Of a stretch of 64,000 nt of DNA, positions 1 to 9,123 are shown piece by piece; positions within the stretch are counted from its first letter, which is position 1, and the number at the start of each line of letters is the position of its first letter. Below the pieces are notes generated by a model. That model saw nothing but the letters and a program-made list of their open reading frames with translations, did not search any database and was not told the DNA's origin. Source of the DNA: JAFALK01 sp042701975 (GTDB taxonomy: Bacteria; Pseudomonadota; Gammaproteobacteria; Burkholderiales; Burkholderiaceae_C). The stretch lies in NCBI GenBank assembly GCA_042701975.1, contig CP170561.1:3658001-3722000 (forward strand), read 5' to 3'. Made by a program: the position numbers and the translations under genes.

Positions 1-504
<504 letters not shown>

Positions 505-553
505 GGGGAAATCCGGGTTTCGGTTCGTTGATGTCGCGGTGCAGCGCTGGCGA

Positions 554-690
554 TCACCGGGAAGTCATCGGCTCCAGCATCACGGCAGCCCGCCGGCAGC
601 CGGGAGCGTCAGGCTGAGCATGTCCTTGCGGGTCACGGCGCGTTCGGGGAAGGTCGCGCGTTCAACGGACGGATCGCGAGCGGAGCCCGC
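554..690 (-). pseudogene. Relic of a GH97 C-terminus
   Basis: On the minus strand this stretch reads RAVTRKDMLSLTLPAAGG and then, after a one-base frame slip, AAVMLEPMTSR and a TGA at 556-554. This matches the last residues of the intact GH97 protein ending at 57233 (RTVTRNDTLALQLAAAGG then AAVILEPLQ). Nothing upstream resembles a GH97 catalytic domain, so only the tail of a former gene remains, damaged by a frameshift. The match is short and was aligned by eye. Confidence 0.55.
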
Positions 691-739
691 AAACGGCGGT
701 GGAAAAGGGGCTCGGGCATGTGGATGCAGAAAACCCGGC

Positions 740-981
740 CTCGCGCGGGGCCCGGCAGGCCGTGGGCGCCGATTTCGCCCACGTCGGTCTGCCAGCGGTT
801 AGCCTGCGGGCCGGAGAACGAAGGCTCGGCCTTGCCGCCACGCAGTTGCTGTTGCGAGACCTCGGCGGAGAAGGCGCCCTTGAGGCCCTTGAAGTCGAAA
901 GCATCGCGGTGCGCAGGTTCACCAGGCCGCCGATGGCGCCTTCGACGAAATGGTGATCTTACGGAGCTGGTGGTTTCTCAT
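740..981 (-). pseudogene. Relic of a TonB-dependent receptor (start plus plug fragment)
   Basis: A good ribosome-binding site (AAGGAG) precedes an ATG at 981, but the frame reads only MRNHQLRKITISSKAPSAAW and stops. Shifting frame gives VEGAIGGLVNLRT, the plug-domain signature seen in the intact receptor at 39853-43125 (IEGSVSGLINLRT). A second slip gives DAFDFKGLKGAFSAEVSQQQL and onward to about position 740. So the signal peptide and most of the plug are deleted, at least two frameshifts are present and the barrel is lost. This is a decayed paralogue of the receptor. Confidence 0.7.
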
Positions 982-1080
982 GAAGTCTCCTTTTTTTGAT
1001 GGGTCCGCCCGAGCAGGTACTTGCTTCTGATGAGCATCGAGACAAGCCATGCCGCGATGATTCATCGTTAAATCATAAAG

Positions 1081-1125
1081 TTGGTCAGACCAAATCAATA
1101 TAGGGAAAACTATTGGACTTACCAA
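1081..1125. promoter_or_regulatory. Twin FadR-type operators in the relic promoter
   Basis: Two 13-bp palindromes: TTGGTCAGACCAA at 1081-1093 (perfect dyad) and TTGGACTTACCAA at 1113-1125, centres 32 bp apart. The same pair with the same 32-bp spacing and a similar spacer (sharing AGGG and AAACT) occurs at 44697-44741. The site lies between the receptor relic (minus) and the halogenase relic (plus), so the control region outlived the genes it served. Confidence 0.75.
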
Positions 1126-1213
1126 GCGTTCAGAAAATGGATTCTGGTGACGTGAGCGAAGTCGAGCTGCGCGGCGCTGCTTGCGACATCTTGTGTAGGC
1201 AAGGCAAGGCATG

Positions 1214-1333
1214 GCACTGCGAGTGACGCTGTCTAGTTGTCTGAGATCAGCGCCGTGAGCGTCGGCGAGGCCACGCTACCGACCATCCGCTTCAACAACC
1301 GGCTGCCCAGCATGACGAATCCAACTTCGTCCG
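1214..1333 (+). pseudogene. Relic of a flavin-dependent (tryptophan-type) halogenase
   Basis: The plus strand reads VSVGEATLPTIRFNNRL and, after a frame slip, AQHDESNFVR. The intact halogenase at 44767-46299 reads GVGEATLPSIRFYNQLLGIDEADFVR at the matching place, and weaker DNA similarity continues upstream to about 1214. The start codon and about 400 downstream residues are missing. Its position downstream of the twin operators mirrors the intact arrangement at 44.7 kb. Confidence 0.7.
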
Positions 1334-1354
1334 TTCAGTTTGGCGATCGGCAGA

Positions 1355-1660
1355 CTCGTACGCCATGGCTGAGTTAGCGTCGTGCCGGGCACGATCTCGG
1401 TCGGTAGGATGATGTTAGAGGGGCCTTGGTAGGGTTCGCCGCCACGCTGGGCGTCGACTCGCCGCAACAGCACTTCGACGCCGCGCCGTCCCATCTCGTG
1501 CAGCGGCTGGTGCACCGTCGCCATCTGCACCGACCGCGCCATCCAAGTGTTGTCGTATCCGACGACGGACACGTCGTCCGGTACTCGTAGCTTCCGTTCT
1601 CGCAGGGCCTCGATGCAGCCGAAAGCGATGGCATCGTTGCAGCCGAACATCGCATCAGAA
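1355..1660 (-). pseudogene. LacI-family regulator, C-terminal fragment
   Basis: The minus strand encodes the end of a LacI/PurR-type sugar-binding domain: DAMFGCNDAIAFGCIEAL, then VPDDVSVVGYDN, then the typical QPLHEMGRRGVEVLLRR and LPTEIV. The DNA-binding helix-turn-helix and about two thirds of the ligand domain are absent; similarity stops abruptly at an AT-rich patch near 1660-1690. The reading frame also runs past the natural end of the family into unrelated sequence. It cannot work as a repressor. Confidence 0.75.
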
Positions 1661-1689
1661 GATCGACAATGTATATTATGTAAAATTAA

Positions 1690-1848
1690 GTCGGCGCCAT
1701 TGAACTGCTGCCTGGTAGCTCGGCGGTCCCTTACCTCTTTCTGCTAGCGTGCCCGTTGATGCACCTGTTCGGGCACCACCATGGCGGGCATGGCAGCCAT
1801 GGGCATCACGCGCCACGCGAAGACGACCAGGGCGCGGCCAAGCGGTAG
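1690..1848 (+). pseudogene. 5'-truncated DUF2933-like small copper-locus protein
   Basis: The open frame ends in YLFLLACPLMHLFGHHHGGHG and a His-rich tail, stop at 1846-1848. Small membrane proteins of the DUF2933 type, common beside copper-resistance genes, end this way (hydrophobic helix, CPLMHLF, His-rich tail). No start codon exists between the stop at 1687 and the conserved part, and the frame begins at the junction with the LacI fragment, so the 5' end was probably removed by the rearrangement that joined the two blocks. Confidence 0.55.
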
Positions 1849-1857
1849 CGGCCGGCC

Positions 1858-2151
1858 ATGCATCGAGCTGACTCGCCCAACGGCGCTGCAAAGGCAGCGG
1901 AACTGGCGTCAGGCCTGGGCGCCATCGTCCTCGGCGCCGGGCTTGCGTTGGTGCTGCCTGACTGGCTCCGCCAGCACGCCCTCCCCTCGTTGGTCGGAGG
2001 AGTCCATGCTCACGGCGTGGGCATGACGCTGAAGTACCGATTGGAGTCGAGAAGCGGCCCGCCGCTGTGGTGGGAGCGAGGGCTGTTCTGGGGCTGCTGG
2101 GGGTGCCTGGTCGGGCTGGGAGTATGGATACCAGCTGCCGCGCTCACCTGA
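1858..2151 (+). CDS. Small two-helix membrane protein of the copper block
   Basis: 97 residues with two hydrophobic segments (about residues 19-37 and 76-96), the second rich in Trp, Gly and Cys (GLFWGCWGCLVGLGVW). It starts 9 bp after the stop of the DUF2933-like remnant and lies 79 bp before the Cu-ATPase, on the same strand. I do not recognise the family. A role in the copper response is suggested only by position; the Cys pair in helix 2 could bind metal but this is a guess. Confidence 0.55.
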   Translation: MHRADSPNGAAKAAELASGLGAIVLGAGLALVLPDWLRQHALPSLVGGVHAHGVGMTLKYRLESRSGPPLWWERGLFWGCWGCLVGLGVWIPAAALT

Positions 2152-2176
2152 GCGAAAGTTAGGAGCGTGCATCCCC

Positions 2177-2197
2177 TTGACCTTCCCACAAGGTCAA
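2177..2197 (+). promoter_or_regulatory. MerR/CueR-type copper operator-promoter
   Basis: A perfect inverted repeat, TTGACCTT, five bases (CCCAC), AAGGTCAA, 33 bp before the ATPase start. TTGACC is a good -35 box, and a 19-base spacer leads to a poor -10 (CAAACT). The long spacer with an internal dyad is the known layout of promoters switched by MerR-family metal sensors such as CueR. No cueR gene is in the window. Confidence 0.75.
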
Positions 2198-2230
2198 GGT
2201 TCAAACTGCAAACAAGAACTGGAGAACGCC

Positions 2231-4627
2231 ATGCCGACTTCCAATCACCGGCACCACAACCATTCGGGTCACGCGCACCTTCCCGCGCCCGCCGGAAGCC
2301 ATGTAGTGCCAGACGGCTCGGTCATGGAGGGTGAACACCATCACGGGCATGGCCACGACGGCCATCCAGCTGCAAACCGCGTGATGCCAGACGGCACGGT
2401 GATGCAGAGTAAGCAGTGCGACCACCAGCACGATGAGCACGCACGGCTCGACCACAGTCATCACGCGCACGAACCTGCTGTAGCCAAGCCGGCGCCCACG
2501 GCAGACCAAAGTAAGGTCGAATACACCTGCCCGATGCACCCACAGGTCCGACAAATGGGACCAGGCAACTGCCCCATCTGCGGCATGGGGTTGGAGCCGG
2601 TGGTGGCAACAGCCGACCAGGGTGAAAGCCCGGAACTTCGTGACATGACGCGGCGGTTCTGGATTGGCACCTTGCTGACGCTGCCGGTGTTTGCCCTGGA
2701 GATGGGTGGGCACCTGTTCGACATCCACCACCTCATCGCGAAGCAGACCTCCAACTGGGTCCAGCTGCTGCTCGGAACACCTGTGGTGCTTTGGGCAGGC
2801 TGGCCGTTCTTCACTCGCGCAGTCGTGTCAGTGAGGAACCGCAGCTTGAACATGTTCTCGCTGATCGCGCTGGGCACGGGGGCGGCGTGGCTCTATAGCA
2901 TCGTCGCGACTCTGATGCCGGGGCTATTTCCGCCGGCACTGCGAGGCGAGGACGGCGCCGTGGCGGTCTACTTCGAAGCCGCGGCTGTTATCACGGTGCT
3001 GGTGCTGCTGGGCCAGGTCTTGGAGCTGCGCGCCAGGGAAAAGACCTCCGGTGCCATCAAGGCGCTGCTGGGCTTGGCGCCCAAAACGGCGGTCAAAGTC
3101 GATGCCCATGGCAACGACGAGACGGTGCAGGTCGACGCCATTCTGGTGGGCGACTTGCTGAGGGTGCGGCCTGGAGAGAAGGTGCCAGTAGACGGTGAGC
3201 TCACCGAGGGCAAAGGCAACGTCGATGAGTCGATGGTGACGGGGGAGCCTATCCCTGTCGCCAAGGCTGTTGGGTCCAAGGTCACGGCCGGTACGATGAA
3301 CCAGACAGGCGGCTTCGTGATGCGTGCAGAAAAGGTAGGCGCAGACACCCTGCTCTCCCAAATCGTCCACATGGTGGCTGCTGCGCAGCGCAGTCGCGCG
3401 CCGATTCAGCGGATGGCAGACCAGGTTGCGGGTTGGTTTGTGCCCGTCGTCATCCTGGTAGCGGTTTTGACATTCATCGCGTGGATGGTTTGGGGGCCGA
3501 CACCGCAGTTCAGCTATGCGTTGGTCACTGCGGTGGCTGTGCTCATCATCGCGTGCCCTTGTGCGCTGGGCCTGGCGACGCCAATGTCCATCATGGTCGG
3601 CGTCGGCAAGGGCGCACAGCACGGGGTGCTTATCCGGGACGCTGAGGCTCTCGAGCGGATGGAGAAGGTCGATACGCTGGTTCTGGACAAGACGGGCACG
3701 CTGACCGAGGGCCGTCCAAAGGTCGTTCACATCGAGCCGATACCCGGCTTTACCGCAGAAGATGTTCTGCAGAAGTTGGCCAGTGTCGAACGAGCCAGCG
3801 AACATCCGCTGGCAATGGCCATTGTGATGGACGCGCAAGAGCGCAAGCTCCAGCTATCGCCGGTAACCGATTTCGACTCGCCGATCGGCAAGGGCGTCAT
3901 TGGCACGGTCGACGGAGTGGGCGTCATTGCCGGTAGCGCAAAGTTCCTGGCCGAGAACGGCGTTGACACCGACGGTCTTGCAGCGCCTGCCGAATCCCAG
4001 CGGCAAAAGGCGGCCACTGTCATCTTTGTGGCCGTCGGCGGCAAGCTCGCGGGCTTTGTAGCCATTGCCGACCCCATCAAGGCCACGACGCCTCAGGCGC
4101 TCGCGGCCTTGACGGAAGCAGGCATCCGCATCGTCATGCTCACGGGCGACGGAAAGACCACGGCAGAAGCGGTCGGACGGCAACTGGGTATCGACGAGGT
4201 CGTGGCCGAGGTATTCCCCGAAGACAAGGCGGCGGTGGTCATGCGTTTGCGCAAGGAAGGACGTGTCGTGGCCATGGGCGGTGATGGCGTCAACGATGCG
4301 CCCGGACTAAGTAGCGCAGATGTCGGGGTCGCGATGGGGACGGGAACTGATGTGGCCATGGAGAGCGCTGGCATCACGCTGCTGAAGGGCGACCTGATGG
4401 GCATCGTTCGGGCACGGACCCTGTCTCGGGCGACGATGCGAAACATCCGCCAGAACCTTGCTCTCTCCTTCATCTACAACGTGGCCGGCATTCCTCTAGC
4501 GGCAGGACTGTTGTACCCGTTCTTCGGACTGCTGCTGTCGCCGGTGGTAGCGGCCGCGGCGATGGCCCTCTCCTCGGTCAGCGTCATCGGCAACGCTTTG
4601 CGGCTTCGCGCCCTCAAGGTGGAGTGA
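2231..4627 (+). CDS. copA: Cu(I)-exporting P1B-type ATPase
   Basis: A 798-residue inner-membrane pump exporting Cu(I), possibly also Ag(I). The start at 2231 is set by GGAG six bases upstream. The N-terminus (1-95) is very His-rich and carries a repeated PDG-S/T-VM motif; at about 97-120 there is a Cys-rich heavy-metal-binding domain (YTCPMHP then CPICGM). Core motifs are all present: TGEP (about 337), the ion-site CPC in helix 6 (about 442), DKTGT with phospho-Asp486, SEHPLA (about 524) and GDGVNDAP (about 684). CPC rather than CPH argues for the monovalent-copper class. The MerR-type operator upstream predicts copper induction. Base composition looks a little lower in GC than the sugar locus. 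Confidence 0.93.
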   Translation: MPTSNHRHHNHSGHAHLPAPAGSHVVPDGSVMEGEHHHGHGHDGHPAANRVMPDGTVMQSKQCDHQHDEHARLDHSHHAHEPAVAKPAPTADQSKVEYTCPMHPQVRQMGPGNCPICGMGLEPVVATADQGESPELRDMTRRFWIGTLLTLPVFALEMGGHLFDIHHLIAKQTSNWVQLLLGTPVVLWAGWPFFTRAVVSVRNRSLNMFSLIALGTGAAWLYSIVATLMPGLFPPALRGEDGAVAVYFEAAAVITVLVLLGQVLELRAREKTSGAIKALLGLAPKTAVKVDAHGNDETVQVDAILVGDLLRVRPGEKVPVDGELTEGKGNVDESMVTGEPIPVAKAVGSKVTAGTMNQTGGFVMRAEKVGADTLLSQIVHMVAAAQRSRAPIQRMADQVAGWFVPVVILVAVLTFIAWMVWGPTPQFSYALVTAVAVLIIACPCALGLATPMSIMVGVGKGAQHGVLIRDAEALERMEKVDTLVLDKTGTLTEGRPKVVHIEPIPGFTAEDVLQKLASVERASEHPLAMAIVMDAQERKLQLSPVTDFDSPIGKGVIGTVDGVGVIAGSAKFLAENGVDTDGLAAPAESQRQKAATVIFVAVGGKLAGFVAIADPIKATTPQALAALTEAGIRIVMLTGDGKTTAEAVGRQLGIDEVVAEVFPEDKAAVVMRLRKEGRVVAMGGDGVNDAPGLSSADVGVAMGTGTDVAMESAGITLLKGDLMGIVRARTLSRATMRNIRQNLALSFIYNVAGIPLAAGLLYPFFGLLLSPVVAAAAMALSSVSVIGNALRLRALKVE

Positions 4628-4628
4628 A

Positions 4629-4733
4629 ATGAGTTCCCGACTCCCGAAGCTAACTATTGCCGAGTGGCTGTTCATCGCCCTGCCCGCGTTGGCCTGGGCT
4701 TTGGCGACTGCTGCGCTGCTCACGAGGCCATGA
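4629..4733 (+). CDS. 34-residue single-helix membrane peptide
   Basis: A short frame starts one base after the ATPase stop and encodes MSSRLPKLTIAEW followed by a hydrophobic segment (about residues 14-31) and a basic end. GGAG lies inside the ATPase 3' end, four bases before the ATG, and the tight spacing argues for translation from the same mRNA. The family is unknown to me. It could be an accessory peptide of the pump, but no function can be read from the sequence. Confidence 0.5.
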   Translation: MSSRLPKLTIAEWLFIALPALAWALATAALLTRP

Positions 4734-4739
4734 AGCAGT

Positions 4740-4766
4740 CACCTCAAGAATTGCAGTCTTGAGGTG
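4740..4766 (+). terminator. Hairpin after the copper operon
   Basis: A perfect 9-bp stem, CACCTCAAG / CTTGAGGTG, with a 9-base loop, 7 bases after the 34-aa frame. No T-run follows, so it may be a weak terminator or an mRNA 3'-end stabiliser. Confidence 0.5.
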
Positions 4767-4824
4767 CGGTAAAGGAAAACGCCGCGTCCTAGCCTTCGAT
4801 AACGCTTCTGCCGCTTCCGTAGCC

Positions 4825-5208
4825 TCAGGCGCTATGGATGAGAAGGGTAACAAGGACCGACGAGTCCTCGATCGCAACGAGTGAATGCGACACGCCGACC
4901 GCCAGGCATTTGAGGTCGCCTGCTCGCATGATGTCCCGCGTGGTGCCTATGGAAAACTCGACGCTGCCTTCGAGACACTGCACTGTGAGTTCGCCGCCCA
5001 TCTCGTGCTCTGGGAACTCCTTGCCGGCGAGCAAGACCATTCGAAGTACTTCGAGGTGATGAGTCTTGTACAGCGTGGCGCTTGGCGTAATCTTGAGTGA
5101 ACTGCCAAGTGGCCGGATGTTGATCAGTTCGCCAGAAAGGGCGTGGTGAATGGCCATTGCTTGATGCTCTAGTTGGCGCGCCATACGCTGCATCGCGGGC
5201 GCAGTCAT
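4825..5208 (-). CDS. Cupin-domain protein
   Basis: 127 residues with a small beta-barrel cupin. The conserved part runs from about 47 to 125: LLAGKEFPEHEMGGELTVQCLEG matches cupin motif 1 (with HE rather than the usual HxH pair), and GVSHSLVAIED matches the region of motif 2. Its ATG overlaps the stop of the upstream membrane gene (ATGA), so the two are co-translated. Such single-domain cupins often bind a metal and a small ligand, but no substrate can be named. Incomplete metal-site residues leave open that it is non-enzymatic. Confidence 0.75.
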   Translation of the reverse strand: MTAPAMQRMARQLEHQAMAIHHALSGELINIRPLGSSLKITPSATLYKTHHLEVLRMVLLAGKEFPEHEMGGELTVQCLEGSVEFSIGTTRDIMRAGDLKCLAVGVSHSLVAIEDSSVLVTLLIHSA

Positions 5209-5897
5209 CGCCGGGTGCCGGCGAATCCGAACAGTGCCAGCAGCGCCTGGAACACGTTGTAGACACTCAGGCAGACCCCAAGCGTAGCGCTGATGTAGTT
5301 GGTTTCATCGCCGTCTTTCACCCGTTTAAGGTCGACCAGGATGAACGCCGAGAAGATGCCAATGGCGACCACCGACAGCGCAACCATCAGCGCGCTGGAC
5401 TGCAGGAATATGTTCGCGATGCCAGCCACGAGCAACATGACCATTCCGATGAAGAGGAACTTTCCCATCGACGACAAGTCGCGTTTGATCACAGACGAAA
5501 GTGCAGCCATGCCAAGGAAGATCACGCCAGTGCCGGCGAACGCCGTCATGATCAATCCAGCACCGTTGGCAAGGCCGAGCACCGAGCCGATCAGGCGCGA
5601 CAGCATCAGTCCCATGAAGAAGGTAAAGGCCAGCAGCACGGGCACGCCGGCACTTGAGTTTTTCGTCTTCTCGACCGCGAACATGAGGCCAAACGCACCC
5701 ACCAGGAAAACGATGGCGCTCATGCCGGCGCCCATAGCGTTCATCAGGCCAGTAGAGACGCCGATCCATGCACCGAGCACGGTTGGCACCATCGACAGAG
5801 CGAGCAGCCAATAGGTGTTGCGGAGGACACGATTGCGGTCGACGGAGACCGAAGTGCCGGAAACGGTGGCTTGAAGAGGTTCAACGAGGGGGTTCAT
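5205..5897 (-). CDS. Bax inhibitor-1/YccA family membrane protein
   Basis: 230 residues with seven predicted membrane helices. The start at 5897 follows AAGGAG by seven bases; a longer frame upstream lacks this signal. Family features include the N-terminal LRNTYWLLALSM helix, the central VFLVGAFGLMFAVE and MGLMLS helices, and the C-terminal NYISATLGVCLSVYNVFQALLALFG. Bacterial members such as YccA and YbhL sit in the inner membrane; YccA is known to modulate the FtsH protease, and others act as pH-dependent Ca2+ leaks. Which applies here is open. It forms a two-gene unit with the cupin. Confidence 0.88.
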   Translation of the reverse strand: MNPLVEPLQATVSGTSVSVDRNRVLRNTYWLLALSMVPTVLGAWIGVSTGLMNAMGAGMSAIVFLVGAFGLMFAVEKTKNSSAGVPVLLAFTFFMGLMLSRLIGSVLGLANGAGLIMTAFAGTGVIFLGMAALSSVIKRDLSSMGKFLFIGMVMLLVAGIANIFLQSSALMVALSVVAIGIFSAFILVDLKRVKDGDETNYISATLGVCLSVYNVFQALLALFGFAGTRR

Positions 5898-6111
5898 GAC
5901 AACTCCTTTAGCAACTATTCGCAATGGTCTTCTCAGCCGGCACACAGCCCTGCGATATCACCAAGAAGACGTGATCGCGGCGCGACGCGGCAAGCAAGGA
6001 ATGGCAGCGAGATCCGAGCCCCGAAGGCTGCAAGAGGGGTGCCCCTCTAGTGAGAGCGCAACCCGGTCTCAAGCCTGAAACGTCCGGGTGCGATCCACCA
6101 AGGCCGCCTAC

Positions 6112-6327
6112 TCAGCGGTGGCCTGCGCTCCTGCCAGGCAGGCGAGTAGCCATGCTGCCCTGTTCTTCGCAAAGCCTTTCCAGTTGCAGGCTCAACGCAC
6201 CGACGTTTGAGCAAGCTTCCAAGTACCGCTCTTCGCCCGCGACACCAACGGCGCGCCATGCATCCCGTTCCCGCTCCGCTTTGGCGATGCGCTGGTTAAG
6301 CGCATCAAAATCATGTTCGAAGCTCAT
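6112..6327 (-). CDS. Small coiled-coil protein of unknown function
   Basis: 71 residues from the ATG at 6327 (a GTG nine bases further upstream is also possible). The middle part (DALNQRIAKAERERDAWRAV then YLEACSNVGALSLQLERL) is charged and heptad-like, typical of short coiled-coil proteins seen in related bacteria. The ribosome-binding site is weak. A GC-rich hairpin at 6033-6048 lies downstream and could end the transcript. The last ten residues look unlike the rest and may be a frameshifted tail. Confidence 0.42.
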   Translation of the reverse strand: MSFEHDFDALNQRIAKAERERDAWRAVGVAGEERYLEACSNVGALSLQLERLCEEQGSMATRLPGRSAGHR

Positions 6328-6759
6328 GTTTGGCACCAGTAGGTGGAGGGGTTATTCGCATGGTCCGGCGAATCAGGGTCGCCGTCGGTGCGACCGCGCA
6401 CACAAGCCTATGAAACGCGGCGTCAGCGTTTGGCTCGAGCCGACCTGCGAACTCGACGAGCCCGACCAGGAAAGGTCACACCGCTGTTGGCAGCGGTTGC
6501 TTCCGTGTCACCCCGTAACAGCATGTGATAGACCGAGTTCGGGGTTCTCAAGCCGTCATTCAGCGTGGATTTCGGCGGTTCCGGCGGGCCGCCGTCCGAT
6601 TCAGGAATGACGAGCCATCACATTCACGAAAGCATCTCTGCTTCATCCCGGCACGGCAAGGCCGCTGGAAAAGTCGCAACTGTCGAGCCCGCACCGAGTT
6701 CAGTTCTGCGAGAAGAACGCACCAACCCAATCACTTAGGCGAGCAGCGACAAATTGCGT
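6328..6759. other. Gap without a supportable gene
   Basis: 432 bases with no convincing coding frame on either strand. A small hairpin (CCGCTG, TTGG, CAGCGG) lies at 6481-6496, downstream of the minus-strand histidine kinase, and might mark the end of that transcript. Confidence 0.5.
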
Positions 6760-7698
6760 CTATGCGCGCGCTGCAATCTCAACTGGCACAGCGAGCACGA
6801 CGACGACTTCGCCCAATGCAGAGAGGGACACATTGGGAGGCAGCGCAGCTGCGACTCGCCCCTGCCCGTCAATCGTCTGCTCCAGATTGGAGATCGGGAG
6901 TGCGACCGTAAATTGACTGCCACACCCTGGGCCCGCACTGCAAGCCATGACGCCACCACCGTGAGCCTCGACCAGTTCGCGAACCAGCGATAGCCCGATA
7001 CCAAGCCCACTGCTATCGAAGCGAACGGCTTGATCCGTTTGCACAAACGGATCAAAGATATGGGGGAGCGCATCCGCTGCAATCCCGATGCCGTCGTCGG
7101 ATACGGTAATGTAGATTCGCCCCGCGCTTTTCACGACGGACATCGAAATCTTCCCGCCGTTCGGTGTGTACTTCGAGGCGTTGTCCAGCAGATTCACAAC
7201 CACCTGCAAGAGACGAACGGGATCGCCGTGAAATCGCAGCCCTGGCGCGCTAGGTAGATGCAAAGAAAAATGCTGCGAGCGGGCAGCGACGAGCGGAGCT
7301 GCTGTCGCCACGGCTCGAGCAAGAGTCTCGCCCATATCCATGTCGACGCATTTCAACCGGAGCGTGCCAGATTCGGCACGCGCGTTGTCCAAGAGGTCCG
7401 CAATCAATCTCGACATGAGCTCAAGCTGCTGCTCGATCGTGAATCTCAAACGTGGCAGCCGATCGTCGCCGCGCTTCAACGAGCCCAGTTGGGCCGCAGC
7501 CAAACGAATGGGCATCAGAGCATTCCGCAACTCGTGTGCCACGAGATTGAGGACGTCAGCCCGCGGCGCGCGCGAGTTCTCGACTGGCATCGAGCTTGGA
7601 CTGGGGCGCCACGACTCGATCCCTCCCAAAATCGCAGGTGTGACGACTGAGGGCCTGCGGGCGTCGGGTCCCTGAAGGGTGGAAATGTTCTGCGCCAT
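6760..7698 (-). CDS. Soluble sensor histidine kinase
   Basis: 312 residues. The ATG at 7698 is preceded by GGAG at good spacing; a longer frame upstream lacks support. It has a short N-terminus with no membrane helix or clear sensor domain, a dimerisation domain with phospho-acceptor His55 in LVAHELRNALMP, then an ATPase domain with N-box (VVVNLLDNASKYTPNGG, about 167-182), G1 (DDGIGI, 201-206) and G2 (GLGIGLSL, 231-238). The HELRNAL form of the H-box occurs in the bacteriophytochrome-like and hybrid kinase group. No response regulator is next to it. The absence of an input domain means it must sense in the cytoplasm or through a partner. Confidence 0.87.
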   Translation of the reverse strand: MAQNISTLQGPDARRPSVVTPAILGGIESWRPSPSSMPVENSRAPRADVLNLVAHELRNALMPIRLAAAQLGSLKRGDDRLPRLRFTIEQQLELMSRLIADLLDNARAESGTLRLKCVDMDMGETLARAVATAAPLVAARSQHFSLHLPSAPGLRFHGDPVRLLQVVVNLLDNASKYTPNGGKISMSVVKSAGRIYITVSDDGIGIAADALPHIFDPFVQTDQAVRFDSSGLGIGLSLVRELVEAHGGGVMACSAGPGCGSQFTVALPISNLEQTIDGQGRVAAALPPNVSLSALGEVVVVLAVPVEIAARA

Positions 7699-8623
7699 TC
7701 GGATCTCCAAGCGTGCCGACACTTGGTGGTCGGCGGAAAATTGGCGGTGGCATTCGGGCGGATCCAGCTGAGCAGCATCGATCCCACTGAAGGCAAATTC
7801 GTCTGGCCTAGATGACTTACATGCGCCGCGATCTGCATGAGGTTGCATTGCTCGGTACCCAAGGTGCCCGTGACAATGGCGATCTGACGATCCGCTGTGC
7901 CACTCCATGAACAGCAAGACGATGCTCCAGAACGCAACCGTTCATACGGCCTACTGTGTGGGTGCACAGCTCGTTGCTGAATCTACGCGCTACGGCGCCT
8001 TCTGTTTGTGCGGGATCCAACACAGCGATACGAATGTGGTGATCTGCGTACTTGACCTGCGCAATGGCCGGATCTGGGATCTCTACTTGATCCGACTGAT
8101 CCATGAGAACGACATGCGCTTCAGCGTGTCGTTCCGCACAGACTTCATGGCCACCATCAGGAAGAATTCGGTCGTCCAGCGGTCCCGGGAATGGCGATGA
8201 AGTCTCAGATGACGAGCGTCGTCTTGTCCTGAGCCCATGCAACGTGTCGTGCGGTCGGAGAGCTCAATCGTTCTCAGATTGTGGGTGCCATCGGCGCGCG
8301 TCGAGATGTAGGGCGCATCCGCCTGTCAGAGGCTCGGCATGTTTTACCCAGTTCACTACGACGGCTCCGTCACTGGCCCCGAGGGCCAGATGATTCGCTA
8401 TCGGCTCCATGTTGCGCCGGTGAGCGATGGTGGCCCCGCGCCTGGCTATCAGGTCAGTGGATTGATTGCGGGCGTTGGCGCCGGCGCCACTCCAGTACAG
8501 ATCGCTCAGCAGCGCATCACGGGCACCTGGCTCGAACGCCAGTCCGGTCCGTCGAAGTGCTCTCTTGAAGCGCTTCTCGTCGACTGGATCGAGCGTGGCG
8601 CGCTGTAGCGATGGCAGCAGCCG
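7699..8623. other. Gap without a supportable gene
   Basis: 925 bases between the histidine kinase and the fasciclin gene. Frames of about 90-140 codons exist on both strands (for example plus 7907-8200 and 8339-8608), but none has a clear ribosome-binding site, known domain or consistent codon bias. It may hold degraded sequence. Confidence 0.45.
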
Positions 8624-9076
8624 TCAGCAAGTGACAGCCAGTAGGGAATCGATCACGTGGATCAATCCGTTTGAGGCCGGGAGGTCTGCCTGAAGTACCT
8701 GGGCCCGATTTACCTTGAAGTTCGGCATGTAGGTGATGGAAAGATCTTGCCCTTGCATCGATTTGAATACGAGTGCTTGGCCCCCTGCCGCCTGATAACG
8801 AATCCGACCCAATACGATGTGCAGCTTCAACACACGCCGAAGCCTAGGTCGACTCTGCGGGCTGAGAAGATCTTCCAGGACATCTGCGTCCAGCTTAGAA
8901 AAGGCTTCATCATTTGGAGCGAACAGCGTGAATGGTCCTGGGCCCTTAAGCGTGCTGGAAAGGCCGGTTGAGATCAGGGCAGTGACCATGTGCTGGAGAT
9001 GCCCAACTTTGTGGGCCGTAGCAATGAGTGTGTGATGCAGGGTGGAAATGCTCTGCGATGAAGAATGAATTGACAT
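8624..9076 (-). CDS. Fasciclin (FAS1) domain protein
   Basis: 150 residues forming one FAS1 domain. The start at 9076 follows AGAGG by five bases. Conserved motifs are TLIATAHKVGHLQHMVTAL, the H1 box KGPGPFTLFAPNDEAFSKLDADVLEDLL, and the H2 region NFKVNRAQVLQADLPASNGLIHVIDSLL. FAS1 domains are adhesion modules and are usually secreted, but no signal peptide is visible, so its location is uncertain. It follows a small His/Gln-rich gene on the same strand by 47 bases and is probably co-transcribed. Confidence 0.88.
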   Translation of the reverse strand: MSIHSSSQSISTLHHTLIATAHKVGHLQHMVTALISTGLSSTLKGPGPFTLFAPNDEAFSKLDADVLEDLLSPQSRPRLRRVLKLHIVLGRIRYQAAGGQALVFKSMQGQDLSITYMPNFKVNRAQVLQADLPASNGLIHVIDSLLAVTC

Positions 9077-9123
9077 GAAACCTCTCGCGGTTCCTGCATT
9101 CGGACAGTGGCAGGTGAGACTGG

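Noticed and set aside
1660..1700. Insertion-sequence end at the AT-rich junction
   Set aside because: No transposase, terminal inverted repeat or target duplication could be recognised around it.
7907..8200. Possible 97-codon gene on the plus strand
   Set aside because: No ribosome-binding site, family or neighbour support; an equally long frame exists on the other strand.
8339..8608. Possible 89-codon gene on the plus strand
   Set aside because: Composition is protein-like, but no initiation signal, homology or operon context could be shown.
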